From Candidatus Spyradosoma merdigallinarum (GTDB lineage: Bacteria > Verrucomicrobiota > Verrucomicrobiia > Opitutales > UBA953): a stretch of DNA of 7,824 bases. The position numbers and the translations under genes are program-made. Under the pieces are notes generated by a model. It searched no databases, was not told the origin of the DNA, and worked only from the letters and a program-made list of their open reading frames with translations. Shown in pieces: positions 1 through 5,210 of this stretch (its first letter is position 1; every line of letters begins with the position of its first letter). The DNA is taken from positions 1 to 7,824 of the forward strand of contig DVOG01000114.1 of NCBI GenBank assembly GCA_018713755.1, read 5' to 3'.

Positions 1-2
1 CG

Positions 3-755
3 CCGCCGGTTTCTTCGTTCCCGCGGGAAGCGCCGCCCGCGCCGCCGCCGATCACGCCGGAAGAAAAAAAACCGGCGTTCGACGCGGCGATCAGCGCCGC
101 CCGCGCCGCCGCCGTTCCCGCCGTCGGCACGAGCGCCGAGCGCCTCGACGCCCTGCGCGGCCAGATGCTCGGCGATCCCGTCTGCAATGCGCATCTGCGC
201 AAGGGGAAACACCTCGTTTTCGGCGAAGGCAATCCCGACGCGGACGTCTTTTTCTGCGGCGAGGCGCCGGGCGCGGAGGAAGAAACGGAAGGGCGGCCTT
301 TCGTCGGTCCCGCCGGGCAGCTGCTCACGAAAATGATCGCCGCCGCCGGGCTGACGCGGGAGCAAGTCTACATCGGCAACATCATGAAATGGAGGCCGGA
401 GCTCCCGACGCTTTACGGGAACCGCCCGCCGACGCCGGAGGAAATGAGCTACTGCCTGCCGTACCTCGCCGCGCAGCTGGAAATCGTGCGTCCGCGCGTC
501 ATCGTCGCGCTCGGACTGACCGCGGTCAACGGGCTGCTCGGCTTCGACCCGGACCGGCGCATCGGAGCGATGCGCGGGCGGCAGCTCGAATTTCGCGGCA
601 TCGCCGTCGTCGCCACGTATCATCCGTCGTATCTGCTGCGCAACGCCTCCGTCCGCTCCAAGCGCGCGGCGTGGGAAGATTTTCTCGCGATGATGGAAAT
701 CGCCGGGCTTCCCGTTTCCGAGCGGCAGCGCGGCTATTTTCTGCCGAGGCGCTGA
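3..755 (+). CDS. Uracil-DNA glycosylase, family-4-like (5' end outside window)
   Basis: Removes uracil from DNA to start base excision repair in the cytoplasm. The frame is open from the window edge, so the gene is 5'-partial. The first 54 codons read as a Pro/Ala-rich linker, and the ATG at 165 is probably internal. Numbering from that Met, the UDG fold shows motif 1 GEAPG at 32-36, PFVGPAGQLL at 45-54, GNRPPTPEE at 85-93 and motif 2 HPSYLLRN at 153-160 with the conserved His153. These are family 4 (thermostable, [4Fe-4S]) signatures. Oddly, of the four cluster cysteines only two positions remain Cys (C7, C97). The CxxC partner is His10, and the Cys of the usual KCRP is Trp76 (KWRP). The Fe-S cluster may therefore be altered or lost. 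The linker carries two copies of the dispersed CGGGAACG motif. Family assignment is firm; cluster status is inferred. Confidence 0.92.
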   Translation, partial: PPVSSFPREAPPAPPPITPEEKKPAFDAAISAARAAAVPAVGTSAERLDALRGQMLGDPVCNAHLRKGKHLVFGEGNPDADVFFCGEAPGAEEETEGRPFVGPAGQLLTKMIAAAGLTREQVYIGNIMKWRPELPTLYGNRPPTPEEMSYCLPYLAAQLEIVRPRVIVALGLTAVNGLLGFDPDRRIGAMRGRQLEFRGIAVVATYHPSYLLRNASVRSKRAAWEDFLAMMEIAGLPVSERQRGYFLPRR

Positions 756-767
756 GCGGCGTCGCGC

Positions 768-798
768 GCGCCGTTCCCGCCGCGGGAACGCGCTTTTT
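768..798 (+). terminator. Probable intrinsic terminator after the uracil-DNA glycosylase gene
   Basis: An inverted pair of the dispersed motif, CGTTCCCG (772-779) and CGGGAACG (783-790) with a 3-base CCG loop, is extended by GCG/CGC (768-770 with 791-793) around a bulged C. It is followed by five T (794-798), 13 bases after the stop codon. The T run is short, so termination may be incomplete. Two further + strand motif copies follow (805-812, 835-842), and a small hairpin (CGCAAA 811-816 with TTTGCG 823-828) lies before tyrS. Confidence 0.55.
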
Positions 799-866
799 CC
801 CCGACGGGAACGCAAAAATCCCTTTGCGTCCGCGCGGGAACGTTTCTTAAACTCCTGAAATTCCTT

Positions 867-876
867 TTTATTTTCG
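867..876 (+). promoter_or_regulatory. Possible -10-like element abutting tyrS start
   Basis: The AT-rich TTTATTTTCG lies directly against the tyrS ATG in otherwise GC-rich DNA. TTTATT (867-872) resembles a -10 hexamer. A transcript from it would begin at or within a few bases of the ATG and be leaderless. The upstream -35 candidate TTCTTA (844-849) is poor. No Shine-Dalgarno sequence is present. Confidence 0.25.
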
Positions 877-2070
877 ATGGAAGCCGAAAAACAGATTGAA
901 CTTCTGAAGCAGCGCACCGAGGTTTTTCTCGGCGAAGAACAGCTGATCGAGCGCATTCGCGCGGGGAAAAAGCTCCGCGTCAAACTCGGCGTCGACCCGA
1001 CGCGCCCGGACCTCACGTTCGGCCACATGGTCGTCTTCAACAAGCTGCGCCAGTTCCAGGACTTGGGCCATCAGGCGGTGCTCGTCATCGGCGACTTCAC
1101 GACGCGCATCGGCGACCCGTCGGGGCGTTCCGTCGCGCGCCCGATTCTGACCGAGGAGGAAATCAACGAAAACGCGAAAACCTACCTCGAGCAGGCGTTC
1201 AAGATTCTCGATCCCGCGAAAACGGAAGTGCGCCGCAACAGCGAGTGGTTCGGGAAAATGTCGCTGCTCGACGCGCTGCAGCTCGCGCGGCAGATGACCG
1301 TCGCGCGCATGCTCGAGCGCGACGACTTCGCGAAGCGCTACGCCGCGAAGACGCCGATTTCCATCGTCGAATTTCTTTACCCGTTGCTGCAGGGCCGCGA
1401 TTCCGTCGAGCTGCGCAGCGACGTCGAAATCGGCGGCACGGACCAGCTTTTCAACAATCTCGTCGGCCGCCAGCTGCAGAAAGACGCGGGAATGCCGGAA
1501 CAGGCGGTGCTCACGATGCCGCTGCTCGTCGGCTTGGACGGCGAACGCAAAATGTCCAAAAGCTACGGGAACTACATCGCGCTGAACGATTCCGCGAAAG
1601 ACATGTTCGGTAAGGTCATGAGCGTCCCCGACGCGACGATGTGGGTCTATTACGAGCTGCTCCTCGAAAAGTCTCCGGCGGAAATCGCCGCCATGAAGAA
1701 CGAGCACCCGATGGAAATGAAAAAGCGCCTCGCCTCCGCGCTCACCGCGAAATTCTACGGCGAGGAAGCGGGCCGCTACGAGCGCGAGCAGTTCGAAAAC
1801 GTCTTCTCCAAAAAGCAGGCGCGCGAGGACATGCCCGCCTTCGCGTGGGACGCGCTCGTTCCCGCGGGAGCGCCCGACGCCTCGCTCGTCGATTTGCTCG
1901 CCGCGACGAAGCTTTTCCCGAGCAAAAAGGAAATTCGCCGCCTCATCGAGCAGGGCGCCGTCAAAATCGGCGACCGCAAGGCGTCCGGCGTCGGTGAACG
2001 CCTCGAGAAAGCCGCCGCCGCGGGAACCGTCGTCCAGGCGGGAAAACGCATCTTCGTGAAAATTCTCTGA
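877..2070 (+). CDS. tyrS: Tyrosyl-tRNA synthetase
   Basis: Class I aminoacyl-tRNA synthetase that charges tRNA-Tyr in the cytoplasm. At 397 residues it is typical of the TyrZ-like bacterial branch. The Rossmann catalytic domain covers about 30-230, with KLGVDPTRPD at 36-45, FQDLGH at 60-65, GDPSGRS at 79-85, the tyrosine/tRNA region VEIGGTDQLFN at 183-193, and KMSKS at 225-229. A helical anticodon-binding region follows, then a C-terminal S4 RNA-binding domain at about 335-397. The HIGH signature reads TFGH at 47-50, so the first His is replaced by Thr. This may be a lineage variant rather than a defect, as everything else is intact. The linker before the S4 domain (VPAGAP, 328-333) is encoded by a copy of the dispersed motif at 1857. 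The ATG gives the expected N-terminus but has no Shine-Dalgarno sequence. Two terminators follow, so it looks monocistronic. Confidence 0.97.
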   Translation: MEAEKQIELLKQRTEVFLGEEQLIERIRAGKKLRVKLGVDPTRPDLTFGHMVVFNKLRQFQDLGHQAVLVIGDFTTRIGDPSGRSVARPILTEEEINENAKTYLEQAFKILDPAKTEVRRNSEWFGKMSLLDALQLARQMTVARMLERDDFAKRYAAKTPISIVEFLYPLLQGRDSVELRSDVEIGGTDQLFNNLVGRQLQKDAGMPEQAVLTMPLLVGLDGERKMSKSYGNYIALNDSAKDMFGKVMSVPDATMWVYYELLLEKSPAEIAAMKNEHPMEMKKRLASALTAKFYGEEAGRYEREQFENVFSKKQAREDMPAFAWDALVPAGAPDASLVDLLAATKLFPSKKEIRRLIEQGAVKIGDRKASGVGERLEKAAAAGTVVQAGKRIFVKIL

Positions 2071-2075
2071 GCGGG

Positions 2076-2117
2076 CGTTCCCGCGGGGGAAAATCCTGCG
2101 GGAACGTTTTTTTTTTT
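2076..2117 (+). terminator. Strong intrinsic terminator of tyrS, built from motif inverted pair
   Basis: A perfect 9-bp stem, CGTTCCCGC (2076-2084) with GCGGGAACG (2098-2106), and a 13-base loop containing GGAAAATCC that could add a GGA/TCC extension. Eleven T follow (2107-2117). It lies 5 bases after the tyrS stop. A third motif copy (2120-2127) starts 2 bases past the T run, the same arrangement as at 3097-3144. Confidence 0.92.
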
Positions 2118-2127
2118 CGCGGGAACG
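2076..2127 (+). repeat. Terminator cassette copy 1 (arm, arm, T run, third motif)
   Basis: CGTTCCCGC, a loop with GGAAAATCC, GCGGGAACG, eleven T, then CGCGGGAACG. The same order and near-identical sequence recur at 3097-3144 after an unrelated gene, so the unit looks copied or independently selected as a whole. The first arm could pair with either the second or the third copy. Confidence 0.8.
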
Positions 2128-2157
2128 AACGCGCGGGAAGGCGCGTCGCGATGGCTC

Positions 2158-2191
2158 AAAAAAAGTGCTTGCGGGAGCACTTTTTTTTTTT
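2158..2191 (+). terminator. Second, bidirectional-type terminator hairpin
   Basis: A 12-bp stem, AAAAAAAGTGCT (2158-2169) with AGCACTTTTTTT (2176-2187), closes a 6-base loop TGCGGG. A run of eleven T (2181-2191) follows on the + strand and seven T would follow on the - strand. It is unrelated in sequence to the motif-based terminators and sits only 40 bases after the first one. It may back up tyrS termination, stop antisense transcription, or end a small RNA; no gene is seen between the two hairpins. Confidence 0.85.
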
Positions 2192-2275
2192 CAGAATTGG
2201 AATCAAGGAAATGGGACACGGTTCCGCGGGGCGTTCCCGCGGGGTTTCTTTTCCTGAAATCACCTCAAATCAGTC

Positions 2276-3067
2276 ATGAAAAAACATATCACCATTGCGG
2301 CGCTTCTCGCCGCGGGAACGGCGTTCGCCGATGCGGACGTGCTCTACGTGAACTTCGGGCAGAACGACGGGCATGAGTTCACGTCGTTCGAAAACGGCGA
2401 CGCGACCTGGAATCAGGCGTCTTCCGCGAATTACGGGGAAAGCGGAGAAACGGAACAGACCTGGGGCGAGCTCAAGTGGTCCGACGGCACGAACTCCGGG
2501 ATTTCGCTGTGGACGCAGGGCTCCACCGGCGGATCCGACGCGAAGGCGAACTCAATCACGGGCGCGAGCGACGCCATGGGCGTTTGGAATGACGCGGACG
2601 TGTGGGCGGGTTGTCTCCACGGCAACGCCAGCAACGAGACGATGATTCGGCTTTCCGGGCTGGAAGCGAACGGGACGTACACGTTCGAGGTCGTCCTCGG
2701 GAGCGGCTCGAACTGGAATCAGGGGAGCTCCGACTGCTCCATGACGCAGGGAACGGTGACGAATGCGGCCGTGGTCGCTCAAAACGGGAACGGCGACGCG
2801 TCTTTCGACGGCGACTACGCCATCACGATTTTGCGTCAGGGCGCCGGAAATACGGCGACCTCGTGGGCGATTCTTTCTTTTGACGTGACGGCGACGGCCG
2901 ACGGCGTCATCGAATTCACGGCGGCGCCGTCCGCGAGCGGCGGAGGCATCGGCGACATCGCCGGCTTCAGCCTGACGTCGACGGCGATTCCCGAACCGTC
3001 GGCGTTCGGTCTGCTCGCGGGGCTGGGCGCGCTGGCGCTCGTCGCCTCGCGTCGCCGCCGCAAATAA
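2276..3067 (+). CDS. PEP-CTERM sorting domain protein, exported
   Basis: A 263-residue secreted protein of unknown function. Residues 1-18 form a signal peptide (MKK start, hydrophobic core, AFA cleavage motif before Asp19). The C-terminus is a textbook PEP-CTERM signal: IPEPS at 238-242, a hydrophobic helix at about 243-257, and a basic tail SRRRRK at 258-263. In known systems an exosortase cleaves at PEP and the protein is displayed or released with exopolysaccharide. The body is rich in Gly, Ser, Asn, Asp and Trp. It contains LSGLEANGTYTFEVVLGS (126-143), a pattern typical of beta-sandwich, carbohydrate-binding-like domains in Verrucomicrobia and Planctomycetes. Two cysteines (113, 154) could form a disulfide. 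The start overlaps nothing and lacks a Shine-Dalgarno sequence. It is transcribed alone, between two terminators. Ligand and partner are unknown, and no exosortase gene is in view. Confidence 0.9.
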   Translation: MKKHITIAALLAAGTAFADADVLYVNFGQNDGHEFTSFENGDATWNQASSANYGESGETEQTWGELKWSDGTNSGISLWTQGSTGGSDAKANSITGASDAMGVWNDADVWAGCLHGNASNETMIRLSGLEANGTYTFEVVLGSGSNWNQGSSDCSMTQGTVTNAAVVAQNGNGDASFDGDYAITILRQGAGNTATSWAILSFDVTATADGVIEFTAAPSASGGGIGDIAGFSLTSTAIPEPSAFGLLAGLGALALVASRRRRK

Positions 3068-3090
3068 GGCGAAGCGCAAAAGCTTCCGAC

Positions 3091-3134
3091 AAAAAGCGTT
3101 CCCGCAGGAAATCCCGCGGGAACGTTTTTTTTTT
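3091..3134 (+). terminator. Strong intrinsic terminator of the PEP-CTERM gene
   Basis: The same design as at 2076-2117: CGTTCCCGC (3097-3105) pairs perfectly with GCGGGAACG (3116-3124) across a 10-base loop that again contains GGAAATCC, followed by ten T (3125-3134). The preceding AAAAAG (3091-3096) can extend the stem into the T run through a G-U pair. A third motif copy (3137-3144) follows at once. Confidence 0.93.
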
Positions 3135-3144
3135 CGCGGGAACG
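3097..3144 (+). repeat. Terminator cassette copy 2
   Basis: CGTTCCCGC, a loop with GGAAATCC, GCGGGAACG, ten T, then CGCGGGAACG. It matches the cassette at 2076-2127 apart from small differences in the loop and one T. The flanking sequence on both sides differs, which marks the unit boundaries. Confidence 0.8.
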
Positions 3145-3213
3145 CGTTTTTCGGCTTTATTCTTCGGGGAAAGCGCGGAAAATGACGAAAACGTTTTTCG
3201 GCATCGGGCAGTC

Positions 3214-4032
3214 ATGGAAAATTTTTCGGCGGAACACCTTCTCATCGTTTTCGCGCTGACGACGTTCGCGGGGCTCGCGACGGGCATCGGCGGCGCGATC
3301 GGCTTTTTCGTCAGGCGCACGAACACGCGGCTGCTGACGTTTTTTCTCGGGCTTTCCGCGGGCGTGATGATCTTCATCAGTTTCGTCGAGATGTTCGCGT
3401 CGGCGCAGCGGGATTTGGCGGAGATTTTCGGGCATGTGCGCGGCGGGCTTTTCGCGCTGGGCGCGTTTTTCGGCGGGATCGGCGTCGCGATGCTGATCGA
3501 CAGGCTCGTTCCCGAGGAGAGCAATCCGCACGAGACGCACGGCGCCGAGGAGCTTGATGCGCCGGCGCGCGTCGTTCCCGCGGGGGAAATGCGGCGCACG
3601 GGCTTTTTGTTCATGCTGGCGATCGGCATTCACAATTTTCCCGAAGGCATGGCGACGTTCGCGGCGGGGCTGGACGGGCTCGCGCTGGGCGTGCCGATCG
3701 CCGTCGCCGTCGCGCTGCACAACATTCCGGAAGGGCTCGCGATTTCCGTTCCCGTCTATTCCGCGACGGGGAGCCGGAAGAAGGCGTTTTTTTATTCGTT
3801 CGCGGCGGGGCTGACGGAGCCGGTCGGCGCGCTGGTCGGGATGCTCGTGCTGTTCCCGTTTCTTTCTCCGGCGCTGCTTGCGGCGCTTTTCGCGGCGGTG
3901 GCGGGCGTCATGGTCTTCATTTCGTTCGACGAGCTGCTGCCGATGTCGGAGCGCTGGGGCCACCATCACGTTTCGGTCTGCGGAATCGTCCTGGGCATGC
4001 TGCTGATGGGCTGCGTGCTCGCCGTTTTCTGA
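3214..4032 (+). CDS. zupT: ZIP-family divalent metal transporter, ZupT-like
   Basis: An inner-membrane importer of zinc and other divalent cations (iron, manganese, cobalt in E. coli ZupT). At 272 residues it is slightly longer than ZupT (257). About eight hydrophobic segments are visible. The two metal-binding helices are diagnostic: HNFPEG at 140-145 and HNIPEG at 169-174, followed by GLTEPVGA at 199-206 in the next helix. The cytoplasmic loop between TM3 and TM4 (about 100-127) is polar, has His at 106 and 109, and includes VVPAG, encoded by a copy of the dispersed motif at 3573. Two more copies lie at 3507 and 3747. A short His-rich loop HHH (250-252) precedes the last helix. No Shine-Dalgarno sequence precedes the ATG. 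No Zur-type operator was recognised. Metal preference cannot be told from sequence. Confidence 0.93.
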   Translation: MENFSAEHLLIVFALTTFAGLATGIGGAIGFFVRRTNTRLLTFFLGLSAGVMIFISFVEMFASAQRDLAEIFGHVRGGLFALGAFFGGIGVAMLIDRLVPEESNPHETHGAEELDAPARVVPAGEMRRTGFLFMLAIGIHNFPEGMATFAAGLDGLALGVPIAVAVALHNIPEGLAISVPVYSATGSRKKAFFYSFAAGLTEPVGALVGMLVLFPFLSPALLAALFAAVAGVMVFISFDELLPMSERWGHHHVSVCGIVLGMLLMGCVLAVF

Positions 4033-4049
4033 AAAAAGAAAAAAAGCGC

Positions 4050-4077
4050 TTCCCATTTTCGCGGGAACGCGCATACT
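4050..4077 (+). promoter_or_regulatory. Possible nrdB promoter
   Basis: TTCCCA (4050-4055; four matches to TTGACA) and CATACT (4072-4077; four matches to TATAAT) are separated by 16 bases. A motif copy (4062-4069) lies inside the spacer. A transcript would start about 4 bases before the nrdB ATG. No NrdR box pair was recognised. Weak evidence only. Confidence 0.28.
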
Positions 4078-4087
4078 CGCCCGTCCC

Positions 4088-5134
4088 ATGAACGAAAAAC
4101 TCGCCAGGAAACCGCTTTTCAACGAATTCGGAGACGCGGATCTGCTCAAAAAGCGCATGATCAACGGGAACACGACGAATCTGAACGACTTCAACAACAT
4201 GAAGTACAAATGGGCGGCGGACTGGTATCGGCAGGCGATGAACAATTTTTGGATTCCCGAGGAGGTCAATCTCGGGCAGGACGTGAAGGATTACCGCCGC
4301 CTCGTTCCCGCGGAGCGCGCCGCCTACGACAAGACGCTTTCGTTCCTGATTTTTCTCGACAGCATCCAGACGGCCAATCTGCCCAACATCGGCGAATACG
4401 TCACGGCGAGCGAGGTCAACCTCTGCCTCACGATTCAGGCGTTTCAGGAAGCGGTGCATTCGCAGAGCTACAGCTACATGCTCGACACGATCTGCTCGCC
4501 GGAAGAGCGCGACGCGATCCTTTACCAGTGGAAGGACGACCCGCTTCTGCTCGCGCGCAACAAGTTCATCGGCGACCTCTACAACGAGTTTCAGCGGGAA
4601 CGCACGCCGTTTTGCCTGATGCGCACGCTCGTCGCGAATTACATTCTCGAAGGCGTCTATTTTTACTCCGGATTCATGTTTTTCTACAACCTTGCGCGCA
4701 ACGGGAAAATGCCCGGATCGGCGCAGGAAATCCGCTACATCAACCGCGACGAAAACACGCACCTGTGGCTGTTCCGCAACATCATTCTCGAAATGAAGCA
4801 GGAGGAGCCGGAGCTTTTCACGTCGGAGCGCGTTGAAGTCTACCGCGGCATGATTCGCGAAGGCGTCGCGCAGGAAATCCGCTGGGCGGAACACGTTTTC
4901 GGCGACAAAATCGAGGGGCTTTCTTCGGCGATGGTGCGCGACTATATCCGCTGGCTCGGGAATCTCCGCTGCGCGGGAATCGGCTTCGAACCGTTGTTCG
5001 AAGACTGCCGCGCGGAGCCGCCGAGCATGACGTGGGTCTCCGACTATTCCAACGCGAACATGGTGAAGACGGACTTTTTCGAGGCGCGATCGACCGCCTA
5101 CGCGAAATCCGGCGCGCTCGTCGACGATCTCTGA
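4088..5134 (+). CDS. nrdB: Class I ribonucleotide reductase, beta (radical) subunit
   Basis: Holds the dimetal cofactor and tyrosyl radical that let the alpha subunit NrdA reduce ribonucleoside diphosphates to deoxy forms. The 348 residues are a normal R2 length. By alignment of motifs to E. coli NrdB, all six metal ligands are present: Asp91 (FLDSIQ), Glu121 and His124 (QEAVHSQSY), Glu188 (YILEGVYFY), Glu222 and His225 (RDENTH). The radical Tyr is Tyr128, so this is not the Tyr-less class Ic form. Trp55 (FWIPEEV) matches the radical-transfer Trp48, and Tyr338 near the C-terminus may serve as the mobile relay Tyr. The C-terminal acidic tail (ALVDDL) would dock on NrdA. The partner nrdA is not in the window: the gene is flanked by zupT and a glycosidase, so nrdA must lie elsewhere, unlike the usual nrdAB pair. 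Two motif copies lie in the gene (4303, 4595). Confidence 0.97.
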   Translation: MNEKLARKPLFNEFGDADLLKKRMINGNTTNLNDFNNMKYKWAADWYRQAMNNFWIPEEVNLGQDVKDYRRLVPAERAAYDKTLSFLIFLDSIQTANLPNIGEYVTASEVNLCLTIQAFQEAVHSQSYSYMLDTICSPEERDAILYQWKDDPLLLARNKFIGDLYNEFQRERTPFCLMRTLVANYILEGVYFYSGFMFFYNLARNGKMPGSAQEIRYINRDENTHLWLFRNIILEMKQEEPELFTSERVEVYRGMIREGVAQEIRWAEHVFGDKIEGLSSAMVRDYIRWLGNLRCAGIGFEPLFEDCRAEPPSMTWVSDYSNANMVKTDFFEARSTAYAKSGALVDDL

Positions 5135-5135
5135 G

Positions 5136-5191
5136 CGTTCCCGCGGCGCGGGCGTCTTCTTTGCCCAAATTTTATTGCGCGGGCGGGAACG
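5136..5191 (+). repeat. Motif inverted pair with internal direct repeats in nrdB-GH2 gap
   Basis: CGTTCCCGC (5136-5144) and GCGGGAACG (5183-5191) can pair perfectly around a 38-base loop. Inside, GCGCGGGCG is repeated directly (5146-5154 and 5177-5185) around an AT-rich block. No T run follows, so this does not look like an intrinsic terminator. nrdB and the GH2 gene may therefore be partly co-transcribed. Confidence 0.6.
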
Positions 5192-5203
5192 CGCGGATAG
5201 ATT
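5175..5203 (+). promoter_or_regulatory. Possible promoter of the GH2 gene
   Basis: TTGCGC (5175-5180) and TAGATT (5198-5203) are 17 bases apart, with three and four matches to the housekeeping -35 and -10. The predicted transcript start is at or next to the ATG at 5211, implying a leaderless mRNA. A motif copy lies in the spacer. Weak evidence. Confidence 0.25.
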
Positions 5204-5210
5204 CGGCGTC

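Noticed and set aside
16..30. CGTTCCCGCGGGAAG as a palindromic operator
   Set aside because: It has one mismatch to the perfect palindrome CGTTCCCGCGGGAACG, lies in the coding linker of the glycosylase gene, and is better explained as one copy of the dispersed motif.
165..755. ATG at 165 as the true start of the uracil-DNA glycosylase
   Set aside because: The frame is open for at least 54 codons upstream with a Pro/Ala-rich linker of the type seen in relatives, and the first cluster-ligand region lies only 7 residues after this Met. An upstream start beyond the edge is more likely.
2212..2227. A sigma-54-like promoter (TGGGAC...GC) before the PEP-CTERM gene
   Set aside because: The -24 GG (2213-2214) and the only candidate -12 GC (2226-2227) are one base too far apart, and the TTGC part is not matched.
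2151..2279. A 42-codon + strand frame whose TGA overlaps the PEP-CTERM ATG (ATGA)
   Set aside because: It runs straight through the second terminator hairpin, where the T run gives a string of Phe, and has no Shine-Dalgarno sequence. The overlap looks like chance.
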